DNA of 64,000 nucleotides, from positions 78,644,144 through 78,708,143 of the forward strand of contig NC_077244.1 of NCBI RefSeq assembly GCF_947179165.1, in the 5' to 3' direction. Position 1 is the stretch's first letter; each line of letters opens with the position of its first letter. Origin of the DNA: Solanum dulcamara. Taxonomy: Eukaryota; Streptophyta; Magnoliopsida; Solanales; Solanaceae. Below the pieces are notes generated by a model. The model was given only the letters and a program-made list of their open reading frames with translations, made no database searches and was not told the DNA's origin. The position numbers and the translations under genes are program-made. This document shows, piece by piece, positions 1 through 10,627 of the stretch.

Positions 1-438
1 ATTTCGTTGGTAGGAAAAAAAAAGCCTTAATCATGTTGCACGGGAAATTGGTTTGACCTAAAGCTAGAGCTAATTAAATTTGTTCATCATTTTACAAAAG
101 TTGCAGTCCATCAAGGGGACATTTTGTCTGAGAATTCGAGTACAAGGGCTTATGATTATGGGATATTAAAGTTGTAAAATAGTACTTAATATTCTACTTA
201 ATTAATCACACCTTTAATTTGTGGAAAATTTGATTTAGTAAACACTTCTCAACTCTAACGTGTGCTCGACTTCAAAATCATCATCATAAAGTGTTACTAG
301 TATTCTCGGGTGCTCATTAGGTATATAAGTTAATTATTTAAAAACTTAAAATATATTATCTCCTTTTATTATATATATACATTACACTCAATGTAAGATG
401 TAAAACTCTAGGCCTATTCCAATTGACGCCAATATGTA

Positions 439-773
439 TTCCTTCTATTTCATATTAACTGAATTTCTAGAGGATTTTTTCATTATTCAAAATAGTTAAA
501 TTGTTAAAAAATAAAGAAAAATGTTTGAATCTTTTTCCATTTTACCCTTTCCATTAATGAAGTTTTGTAATTTCCTAAGAGTAAACTGCACTATTTACAA
601 AGTTATACTCCAATCAGGACTACTTGTATTTATGATTTCAGATTTAATCATCTTTATGATGTTGATTAAAAAAAGGGTAATAGAGAAAAATATGATTCAA
701 ATTTTGTCCTTGAATGCTTTTCTTAATATGTGTGCATTACCTTAAAAATTCAACTAATATGAAATAGTGGGAA
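439..773. mobile_element. Stowaway-like MITE
   Basis: Left end TTCCTTCTATTTCATATTA and the reverse complement of the right end, TTCCCACTATTTCATATTA, form imperfect terminal inverted repeats (about 18 of 23 positions). They are flanked on both sides by the dinucleotide TA, as expected of a Stowaway (Tc1/mariner-derived) MITE of about 335 bp. There is no coding capacity. Apart from this element and a run of 13 C at 1132-1144, I see nothing in positions 1-1352. Confidence 0.55.
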
Positions 774-1352
774 TATAATTAAAAAAAGATTACATATACT
801 AAGTGATAAACTTTTCTACATAACAGATGCTTGAAATATGTATAAAAGAATTTTCAAAATATGATATAAAAGTGTCTAATTATAAAAACTTCATTCTATG
901 TTGAGATAATCAATGAAACAGATCGTAATTCAGAAATTTAAATAAAAGTTATTGTTAAATTTAAGGATCGTCGATATATTGAGCATGTGTATTTTCTTTC
1001 TCATAATTCATAGTCGATATTATCTTAAGCAAAAACCAGAACTTTATTAGGCCACACTTTCACATTTTTTATTTAATTTTGAGTCAATCTTTTGAAGTGG
1101 AAAAATGCCTGTTTTAGGCTTTGGCCTTGCACCCCCCCCCCCCCTCCCCAATGTCTATATACAAATACAAATGATGCCACCGAATTAACTTTACTATTCA
1201 GACTAACTTGAATATATCTTTTCCATTAAACATCTACTATTTCTTACGAGTACAGTATCATTATCGAATAACTTTATCTATCAAATCGAAGAAGGACTGA
1301 ATTTTTCCATACCCTAAAAAACCAATGGTTGAAGTTCACTCAAATTAGATTC

Positions 1353-2978
1353 CTAGGTACTACTATAAGGTTGATACAAAAAATGGTCTAGGCTTTGTAT
1401 GTCTTGGATATTCATTATGACATGCCCATCACTATAATGATCAGCAGATTCCAATGAGCTACTTTGTGGTGATGAGTTGGATTTCACATTAATATAATTT
1501 GGATAATTAGCTGGAAAGGATGAACTTGTCATTTCTCCACTTGATGATGCCATATTATTGTTCAACATCCATTGAGGATTATAACAAATATTGTTTGAAT
1601 TCATTAAGCTTTGAGCTAGCTTCCCTTTCACTTGCATCAGTTCAGACTCTAAATATGCTACCTGACAAATATATCCAAAAACAATAAATCAATTTCACAA
1701 CATTTTTTTAAAAAAAAGGACTCATTGGAGCATTTTGTGTTAGTATCATGGAGTAAGATGTAATTAATGATGGTTAAAAAATCTTCTACATTGCCATTTA
1801 ATGTTATCGAAGATCTATCGAAAATAATTTTTATTTTGTTCATATCTAATTTATGGAATTAGATTGTTGTTATTATTGTCATGAGTGTAATTACTGTTGA
1901 GCATTATAGCCCATAATTAAAACTAGTCAATTATAAAAATTACCTTATTCTCATTTATTAATCATTAAGAAGAATTTGGTTAAATTTAATCTAATTTCAT
2001 TTGCAAATTACATTTGCTCCATTTCATGCTTCAAAGGTTCTAACTTCTAAGGAAACATAAATTCCAAACTATACACAGAAGTTAAGATGATAAACAAACA
2101 AGATGAACTAAAAAAATAAAAACAAACTATATGAACTAGTTGTTAAATTCTTTTACAGTATGATCAGTTTTTAGCGTATATTAGTATATTTTAACTTATT
2201 ATAGCATGTAATTAACTTGCTGACTCATTTTCTAGATTACTAATTCCCAACTTTTTTTATAAATAAAATATTAACCAATAGTTATCTTTTAGGCGTGAAG
2301 TTAATTAATTAAGCTACTTCCTAATAAGTTACTCATTCCATTTCCTTATGTTTTTAATGTTACATCTTTTAGGCGACATAATAATAGCAAAAATTCTTTT
2401 ATACCGCATGCGCCAACATATAGAATTAATTAAGAAGAGATTATAATGGTATAAAACGCATTCAAATTATTCTTTTTTTTTTCTAATTTTATAATTTAAC
2501 TATCGGTTAGAATGACGGTGATAGTTTAGGAAGGAAAATGAAACAATTAATGATCGAATTGTATTTTAATGCATAGATGATTATAGTTGATCAGATAGAA
2601 ATAAAGAAACAGTTAGAACGTAAAATTCGTGAAAAAAAATGATAGAATTGACTTAGGGTTTGAGAGAAGTAATTAAAGTACCTGTTGTTGTAAAGCAAAG
2701 ATGTTGGCAACACAACCATAGACAGGATCTTTAATCCTAGCTTGTGCTTCATAAGAAATTGTAACAACAGCATCACAACGATCATGTATAGGTACATTAT
2801 GCAACAATTTAGACACATTACTTGCTCCAAACACTTTATGAATTGCAGCAAATTTTGAAGGGCCTTCTTCTGAGCTAAAATAAGGTGCAAATATACAATC
2901 AACAGCACATTTTCTCCTTAGAAATTTGCATGCACCACATGGTGACCCTGTCCCTCCAATACTACTTGCCATAGCCAA
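1353..2978 (-). CDS. LBD (LOB-domain, class I) transcription factor, 2 exons
   Basis: Plant-specific DNA-binding regulator of lateral-organ boundaries or lateral-root initiation. Exon 1 is 2978-2682 (99 codons) and exon 2 is 1661-1353, joined in phase 0 (donor CAG|GTACTT, acceptor TTTGTCAG|GTAGC), giving 201 aa. Seen: the CX2CX6CX3C zinc-binding block (residues ~13-28, [15 protein letters not shown]), the GAS block ([17 protein letters not shown], ~43-59), and the coiled-coil stretch starting [24 protein letters not shown], which the intron interrupts. The single intron after QQQ is the usual LBD position. From memory, the LOB domain most resembles Arabidopsis LBD16/LBD29/LBD33-type proteins; the tail is rich in S and N and not diagnostic. 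The start is the Met at 2978; the alternative MASS start two codons in is equally possible. The exact family member is not assigned. Confidence 0.93.
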
Positions 2979-3105
2979 ATAGGATGTGAAAATAATTAGA
3001 TAGAAAAAATAATACTACTAATATAATAGAAAAAAGGGAAATTAATGGGGTGCACGAGTACACTAGGAAATGATGGAGAAATGAAATGTAAAGTGGAAAA
3101 AGAGT

Positions 3106-3115
3106 TTATTTATAT
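3106..3115 (-). promoter_or_regulatory. Putative TATA box of the LBD gene
   Basis: Read on the minus strand this is TATATAAATA, about 130 bp upstream of the LBD start codon. That spacing is plausible for a plant core promoter with a ~100-nt leader. Seen by eye only. Confidence 0.5.
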
Positions 3116-5309
3116 AAGTGTGAAAGAGGGGACATGTAAGGTCTATGTGTAGGGTTTTAAGGGGACAATTATTAATGGCTTATGCCATAGTCAACAATGT
3201 GCATTTTTATATTGTTCCGTTTTTGTACTTACTATATACATATATGATTGCTTTTTTTAAGTTCTCAGGTTTTGTCTGATTTCGAAGGATAATATCAAAT
3301 AATTTTAGTATTAAATTATAATGATACTTAAGTTGGTATTTAATCAATAAATTTGGGATGATTTATTTTGTGATTAATAATAGTATTGGAATAAGTTATA
3401 TCTTTTTTTGGATGATACACTAATTTTGGATATCTCTTTAAATATTTTTTATATCTTACTTTTCACATTCATATATATTTATATTATTTTTAATATCATA
3501 TATAACAACATTTATTCCTTATTTTTATGATAATTTTTCATATTTTTTCTATTAAGAATTATACTATATAATATAATTTTTATTTACAAATTTATTTGAC
3601 TAATTCTTATATTTATTTATATTTTGATTTCTTATAAATTCTTTTTTACTTTAACAAACTTAAAATAAAAATTTTAAATTAAATAAGACGAAAGTTTTAT
3701 TTTTAAATACATGCGGACATCATGAAAATGCACATATAAAAATATTTAAGGTAAAAAGGTGAAAGTTTTATTTTAAGATTCAATATTGAATAACTAAAGC
3801 TTGCAAAAAAAAAATATAAAAAACTAAATAAAGTGAAAGGTATTTTTGTAAACAAACAACTTATTCTTAAAATTTATGCAATGTATATTATTTTGAATAC
3901 AACAAACTAAACACTCTAAGAAATAATCTCACTATAACTTATCCCATCATAATAAATTCAACATAACTAATTCGATCATAACTTGTATTCAAACCAAACG
4001 ACCCCTTAATATATTAGTTCCAAATAGTGAAGAAGAAAATTAAATCCTTTTTAAATATATTTCCTATTAACGAAATTGTTTATTTTCGGTTTAGAACTCG
4101 AAAATTCTAATTATATATGAAGAAATTAAATTATCATTAGTATAACGCTTCTCTGTTGTTTGTTTACTAACTTTGCTAATGTACAGTCAAACTTCATAAT
4201 AACTATTCTCGATCGATAATAATATTATATATTTTCTATAACGATAATTGCTATAAGAGTAAAAATATTCAGACGAATAATGTTGTATTTTAAAATTTAT
4301 TTTCAAAAATATTACAATTTTATGTTTAGTTAAGGAGTGGCGGGGCCTAAGTTATTTGTCATGTTGTATAATTGAACGGTTACGTTTAATTTTTTAAAAG
4401 GAAGATAAATAATTTGTCCATCTTCATTTGTTAACTATTTTCCCCGCCGATCGCCGCACCTGGGAACTGCTGCTTTTTTTTTCTTTTATTATACTTTTCA
4501 AATTTTATTATTATGACTTCTCTATTTCATATTAGTTGATTCATGTTGATCTGATAGATTTTTTAAGAAAATTTTAATTAGAGATATACTTTTACTAAAT
4601 CAAAGATATTTTGAAATTTTAAATTTGACTGCTATTTTTAATATAATTATTCAATATTAAAAAATAATAAAATTTTCTTAATTAGCTAAAATAAAATATT
4701 TATTTTTAGTAAGGGAGTACTACTACTCTTTTTATAGCTAATGACACGTGGAGATAAACTTACCGACAGCTTTATTTGACTTCTAATACTTCCATATGAT
4801 AAGCTAAATTATTTTATACAGTTAGAGGGTCAAATATGGAGTAACGTCTTATTTTTAATCTCTTCATTCCTTCGAGAAGAAGAGAAGCAATATAATATAT
4901 GGTCTCCTCATTAAAATAAGTTTGATATAAAAAGGACACATGGGTCTTTTTGGCATTACATTTGTTAAAGTACTACTACTACTACAACTTTTACTACTAC
5001 TATAAATTGTGTGATTTTTTTTTGTACAATATAGCAGCTCAACAAATCAGTATGTAATATATAATTAATACATTTCTATATAGTTTGTGTATAATCCGTG
5101 TGATTCATCATATACGTATTGTACATACATTGAGTGTATATGGGCAATAATTACAAACTATTACGACTTGACGGATAATTTTTTTAGGTCACCTGACTAA
5201 AAATATGAAGAAGTTGTAAATAATTTAGATGAAACAAGTGGGTTGGACTGATTCAAGACAGGCCCATTAATCTGTAGGCCTATTGGGCTTTGTTATTAAA
5301 AATTAAAAG

Positions 5310-5316
5310 AAAAAAA
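5310..5316 (-). terminator. Pol III T-run terminator of tRNA-Gly
   Basis: On the minus strand a run of T residues follows the tRNA 3' end by about 8 nt, the usual RNA polymerase III stop signal. Confidence 0.7.
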
Positions 5317-5323
5317 TACTTTA

Positions 5324-5394
5324 TGCACCAGCCGGGAATCGAACCCGGGTCTGTACCGTGGCAGGGTACTATTCTACCACTAGACCACTGGTGC
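5324..5394 (-). tRNA. trnG-GCC: tRNA-Gly (anticodon GCC)
   Basis: The minus strand reads GCACCAGTGGTCTAGTGG... and ends ...CCCGGCTGGTGCA. The acceptor stem pairs 5'-GCACCAG with CTGGTGC. The A box (TGGTCTAGTGG) and B box (GGTTCGATTCC) are both intact, and the anticodon loop reads CTGCCAC with anticodon GCC. The gene is 71 nt including the discriminator A, with no intron and no encoded CCA. It matches the canonical plant nuclear tRNA-Gly(GCC). Confidence 0.97.
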
Positions 5395-6773
5395 TCAATA
5401 AACGTTTATATGACTAAATTAATTATTTACCTAATTACCAATTAGTTATATCCTTTTCATATTTTGTAGTATCATAGTATAAGCTTTTTAACTAATCATG
5501 GTAATTTGCTTCTTTAAGTGGTTGTAGATCAAAATAATTTATTGCATCGATCATGCTTCCAACATAGAAAATTCTCATCTACAAAGAGGCGAACAAGTCT
5601 AGGAAGTTCAATAGTAAATGTGTGTATTTTATATAAAAATATAGATCAACATACATTATCTCATCGATCATGTGTAGACATATCACTTTGCTTTAAACAT
5701 ATGCATCTACTAATTGTTGCATTTACTTTCTTTGATTTGGAATTTGTTAATGAAAATTTTGACTATGTAATTGCTTAAAAGTCAGATGTATAGCTTGACT
5801 TCTTGTCAAGTCAATCGTATGTGTGTCTTTCCTATTCATAGATATGAACATTATTAGTTGTCACTTGTCAGTATCAGTGCAGACCTACGGGAACATTTCC
5901 TTTTTTTAATATTCACTAGCCCGACCAAGTCAAAGGCAAATTAATTAAAGTGGCATGGCAAATGTTACCATATTTTTAAAGATTTGATTGTAAAGTATCT
6001 ATATAATGATCGAAACAGGGGAGTTAATTACTTTAATTCAAGTATAGGATATTTAAAACACGTACGTACGAAGAATAATAGTTCAATATTATATATTTGA
6101 AAAAGAAAATGTCTTGCTCCAAATTCACTTATTATATATAATATATATATAGTTCAATAATGTAGTCTCACAGTTTATTCCCTCAAGTTTTTAACAAAAA
6201 AGGTGCCTAGCAATTGATTAATCTTGAACTTATACGACCTATTAAGTACTTTTTCTGTTCATTCTGATATGAGATATTTGTCTAAGATAAATTTTACAAC
6301 AAATTTCCTTTATCGAGTTCAACTATCATCAAGTATGTCTGGATTGTTGTATTCACCTAGCCTTAGAGATCAACGTCTTTGTTGAGATTGTCCCACTATT
6401 GTACTAGAGGTGGCATTGGTTCAATAATATCATATATGCAATGACCTAGAATTAACTCTCAAGGTATTGTCCATTTTGGGCCTCATGGTTTGGTCCCCTT
6501 TGAGCTTTTAACTCGAAAAACACATCATCGATTAAATCTTGAATTCATATTTAATTTTTCCTTCCCATTATAATATGTAACGTAATTCACGTGGAAGATA
6601 TATAAAATAAATAGAACTATATATACACTTTCATCTCTAAAAGTATAATATTAGTGTCATTAGTTATGGAGAGCTGATCTTAATGGAACACAATTACACA
6701 TGTCAGTTGTCACTATCTAAACTTTATATACATTCATTTACACTAAAGCAAAAAAAAAGAAAAAGAAGCAAGC

Positions 6774-6927
6774 TAAGACAGAACATAATAGTACAACAAC
6801 AACAACCCAGTGAAATTCCACAACGTGGGGTTTGGGGAGGATAAAGTGTACGCAGATCTTACTCCTACCAAGGTAGGACAGCTGTTTCTTAAAGACCCTC
6901 GGCTCATTAAGACAGAACATAATAGTA
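6774..6927 (-). mobile_element. 5'-truncated TS-type SINE with 20-bp target duplication
   Basis: Minus-strand insert at 6794-6907 (114 bp). Its 3' end is (TTG)n, seen as CAACAACAACAAC on the plus strand, and its body reads (plus strand) TGTACGCAGATCTTACTCC ... AAAGACCCTCGGCTC, the 3' region of the TS SINE of tobacco relatives. A perfect direct repeat TAAGACAGAACATAATAGTA flanks it (6774-6793 and 6908-6927), so it is an authentic retrotransposition product. The tRNA-like head with A and B boxes is absent, so this copy is 5'-truncated and could not drive its own transcription. The rest of 5395-7335 is AT-rich with no gene I can support. Confidence 0.85.
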
Positions 6928-7335
6928 TGATATATATATGATCACTGCTAGCTATATAGAAAAAATTAATAACCATAAGAAAATTAGGGTTAAAGTGTTG
7001 AGGACAAAATTTAAAAGTATATAAAGTATACTAATACTTACCAGGCCAGTACATGAATCAGCTTTATATGTGAACCTTCAGATTTCTGCCTGTACAACAA
7101 TTTCCATACCCAAAGAGAATGATATTTTATGCAACAAAGCACCATAAAAATATTAAATTGATGCTTTTTCTCAGAAGTTATAACTAAAAGTCTAAAACAA
7201 TACGTAGTTGTACAATATTACTACAACAATAACTAAAAATAAATCCTTGTGGTTCCATTTAAGCTTGTCTCAGTTCCAGAATATTATTGAAAAAATAAAT
7301 AAAAAGTATCCCCTTTTGAATGTATATATATAGAA

Positions 7336-9926
7336 CTATTGTTTCAAAGGATCATAGCCAAGTCGAAGCTCCAAATCCAAATCATCTTCTTGACTCTTCT
7401 TTTCCATAGTCTCTATCCCCTTTCCAAATAAATTGAGGCATTGAATATTGTGATCATCATCATCATCATTAGAGCTATAGCTACTAATTCTACTTTGATT
7501 CAAAAAATTCTGACCATTTGTGGATGTAGATCCTGGAAAATATGTTGCATAATTTGATTGTGCGGCCTCTGCCACATTGTAACATGTAAGATTAGCACCT
7601 GCAGATGAAGGCGGAGCTACAGTGTTATAAGGGTTCAATTGAACTCATCATTTTTTACTTAATTAGATGACCATATATATAATAAGAGGGTGAATGCAAC
7701 TTATAGACAACAGGTTCAGCTGAATCAGTAAGTATTTTCAAAAATATAAATATGCAAACGCAAAAAATTATATAATTAAGGAAATTTCAATAAATACTTA
7801 ATTCTGAACCATAATTTCAAAAGTACAAAGTGTTAAGTGCTATGAACTTTTTAAGGTTGAACTCAATCTGCTTCCGTAAATATAATATACCTTGATATAG
7901 TATATTTAATTGAATTCTTATTAAATTTTGACTGCAAAGGTTGACCTAGAGTGTTAGAAGGTACAACACCCTTATAAATACACACACATATAAAATTGTA
8001 TCAATTCAATATCCTTCGTTGAAAATTATAATATGTATATAGGTCAAAAATTATTTTTTATTATATATATATATAAAAAAATTACTCATTGGCTCTTACT
8101 TGCCAAAGGACGATCCAAATCTGCTATTCTTAAAGAAAAATATTAGACTTTGACACCCACAGATTCGAAGCTACAGAAGAAACTTGGGAATTAGCTTGCA
8201 AATTCCTAAATCACAAACACAAGAAGTCTTGTGATGATGAAGACATTGACAGTATAACCGAAAGCATGTGACATACAGCTGTAACGGAGATATAATTGCC
8301 AACATGTAGCTAGCAATAATGAAGACGTAAGCATTTACGTCATCAATCGTCAACACAAACGACAAGAATAATGAGAGAATGAATCTTATCTTTTCAGCTT
8401 TATCAAAAGAGTTTCAACATTATCATCAAACAATATACGTAGTTAGTTTTAAAACCCCATGTAATCATTTTATAAAAATTCCAAGGAAGCATAATTCTTA
8501 TGTTTTACAAAAAGAAAATGAAATTTTTAACAAAAGATTTTTGAATAAACCAAAACATTATTCTTGTAAATGTCTCAACCTTGAGAAAATAAAAGAAAAT
8601 TTACAAAACTCCTATGGTGAAAACCCTTGAAAAAAATGGGATAACAATCATGAAAAAATTGTTTTAACTCCTAGGGATCCTAGTATTATTCAGATCTAGA
8701 GTCAGTAACTTCTATCAACAGTATATAGAAATCTATGAAGAATTCTCTGATTCTAGTATTGATTCAGAAGAATGAATCAAGAAATAGAGAATATAGAATT
8801 GGAGACCACTCAGGTCATAGAAGCTGAAGAAGATCAGTGAGGATATACTCTAAAAGCAACATTCAATGGAGAAATGTTAAGAAAAATCCAAGGATTAAAA
8901 TTCAAACTTCGAAAAGAAGATAGTTTATTCAACAAATTGCAAAGAACGTTTGCTAGAAATCTCTTATCATGAGTATCAAGAAGTAAAAAAGGTGATAGAA
9001 ATCACTCAGACTACTGAAAAACATAAGTTGAATATAATCTTTTAACAAAATCCATGATCGATCAGATCTTAAGAAAAAATCCGAAAAGGAAAAGAAACAA
9101 GATGAATTATGTTCATCTAGGAGGAATACAGATTATGGTAAAATCAACCTTCAAAGAAGGAATAATCTATCCTATAGTCATTAACCTTTCAGATGAAAGA
9201 TTCATAATTACCAGAGAAGGAAATCTAGGCTCCATTGAAGGTTATTTAGCTTACACCAAATTATTATTTACCTATTATCCCAGGTATTGTATATCGCTAA
9301 TAGATGCTAACTTTAACGAAGCTTTAAGTTTGCATTTTCAGGTAAGGAGAAAAGATCTATTTAAATCAGGTAACCATATGATGAGCATTTATCATCAAGC
9401 ATTGTATACTGTTACCAATTAAAATTTTGGTATATATATATATATCAAATCTTAATTGGTACTTAGCAAAATTTCTAGCTTCACTACTAATTGTATGTTT
9501 GTGTGTGTGAGAGAGGAACCCTAATACTGTATAAATTGAATAATACTTCCTTGAAAACATATTTTTCAAAAGAATTCATAATTCAGGATCTGAAATTTTT
9601 AAAATTTAAATCTTGGATCTGACTCTGAGTATACCTGATGATAAGTTGTGGATTTCATGCTTATTAGTAGTAGTGGAGCTGAGGAAATTGTGAGTAGTAG
9701 TACTAGGTTTGTTCCTGCTGGTGGATAATTTGTCTTTCCTATGAATATTCATATGACCACCTAAAGCTTGAGCTGTGTTGAATCCTCCTTTGCAAAAAAC
9801 ACACTCATAAGATCTGCCAACACCTCCCATATTGTAGTACTCTTGTTCTTGTCCTTGTTCTTGCTGGTCAACTTCTTGATCGATCGATGAGTTTAACGAG
9901 TAATCATCTTGATTAGACGACTCCAT
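7336..9926 (-). CDS. C2H2 (QALGGH) one-finger protein with EAR motif, 2 exons
   Basis: Likely nuclear transcriptional repressor of the TAC1/LATE/SUPERMAN-like single-finger class. Exon 1 is 9926-9635 (97 codons plus 1 nt, donor TCATCAG|GTATAC). Exon 2 ends with the stop at 7336. Two phase-1 acceptors fit: 7598 (CTTCATCTGCAG, good pyrimidine tract, 184 aa) or 7643 (GATGAG, weak tract, 199 aa). Seen: one zinc finger at residues ~40-62 ([21 protein letters not shown]) and a C-terminal EAR repression motif [12 protein letters not shown] just before the stop. There is an acidic, Q/E-rich N-terminus and a run of five D in the tail. Most relatives are intronless, so an intron of about 2 kb that contains viral sequence is unusual. 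The alternative is that an insertion has split the gene; a transcript would settle this. Confidence 0.8.
8379..9422 (+). mobile_element. Endogenous pararetrovirus (Caulimoviridae) remnant, movement-protein region
   Basis: Lies inside the C2H2 gene intron on the opposite strand. The block at about 9054-9422 is open and encodes ~120 aa resembling the core of the caulimovirid (30K-superfamily) movement protein: a [21 protein letters not shown] opening, a central [13 protein letters not shown] segment and a [10 protein letters not shown] end. Upstream, 8760-9050 reads as a related N-terminal part but is interrupted by in-frame stops (for example after residues EAEEDQ near 8839) and frame changes; 8379-8630 is open but not recognised. 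No reverse transcriptase, protease or intergenic promoter is seen, so it is a short, dead fragment. Known solanaceous endogenous pararetroviruses (Solendovirus-like) are the likely source. The assignment is from memory of family motifs, not a search. Confidence 0.6.
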
Positions 9927-10013
9927 TAACTAAATCAACCTTAATTATATATATATATCATCAATATTGTTTGATCTCATATACATTGACTTTGGAATAT
10001 TGAGTGAAAGAAA

Positions 10014-10125
10014 TTATATGGAAGATGGGGAGGTATATGAGTCGGAAACCTCGCAAAGGTAAAGTTCTGCGTATATTTTACACTTGTGGAATTACACTGA
10101 CTATGTTGTCGTTTGTTATTGTGGA
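10014..10125 (+). repeat. Decayed TS-SINE remnant (plus orientation)
   Basis: GGAAACCTCGCAAAGG, TTCTGCGTATATTTTACAC and ACTTGTGGAATTACACTGAC follow the order of the SINE body seen at 10.5 kb, in the opposite orientation and heavily mutated. Further weak remnants with the same motif order lie near 11000-11045 (minus), 11880-11990 (plus) and 36900-36990 (plus). Confidence 0.55.
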
Positions 10126-10427
10126 GAAGTATATGAGACAATATATTTAAGGGCTTAAAATATCATTTTGACGAGAGAAGTAATACTATATATATAGCTA
10201 ATTTGTAATTCCATGCCGGCCGTTTAGTAAAGACTTATATATATATATATATATATTAAATTCTACACACTAATATCATTGTAAAAGAAATGTAAATTTA
10301 ACTTATATACATTGATGATGCAATTTTTCTAAATTATTTTTGCTATTGATAAATTTTTAACTTGTTACAACGACTAGTAACCTACTTATTTTTCAAGTTA
10401 CTAATCTGTGTGATGTAGTTATTATTT

Positions 10428-10627
10428 AGCCTGACTTGCAACAACAACACAACAACAAGCCCAGAATAGTTCCACCATGTGGGATTTGGGGAGGGTAGAG
10501 TGTACGCAGACCTAACCCCCACCTTGAAAGGTAGGACGACTGTTTCCGAAAGACCCTCGGCTTAAGAGAGAAGAACAAGAGAAGAGAAACAAGGAAAACA
10601 AGACATAAGTCAGTAGAGCCTGACTTG
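10428..10627 (-). mobile_element. TS-type SINE copy with 11-bp target duplication
   Basis: Minus-strand element at 10439-10616 (178 bp), flanked by the direct repeat AGCCTGACTTG (10428-10438 and 10617-10627). The plus strand shows CAACAACAACACAACAACAA, then TGTACGCAGACCTAACCCC and AAAGACCCTCGGCTTAAG, the same body as the copy near 6.8 kb but extending about 60 bp further toward the 5' end. No clear A or B box is visible. It lies ~0.5 kb upstream of the C2H2 start codon. Confidence 0.85.

Larger units (their letters stand above)
2979..5323. other. Intergenic DNA with decayed MITE pieces
   Basis: AT-rich DNA with no supportable gene apart from the LBD promoter. About 3290-4012 looks like a degenerate PIF/Harbinger-like MITE whose right end reads AACCAAACGACCCC, a common Solanaceae MITE terminus. 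About 4190-4330 (CAAACTTCATAATAAC...) and 4515-4720 resemble further MITE pieces. Boundaries are not certain. Confidence 0.35.

Noticed and set aside
1132..1144. Run of 13 C
   Set aside because: Simple homopolymer, no further structure.
5518..5778. Open frame of 86 codons on the plus strand
   Set aside because: Low-complexity AT-rich DNA without domain or signal; consistent with chance.
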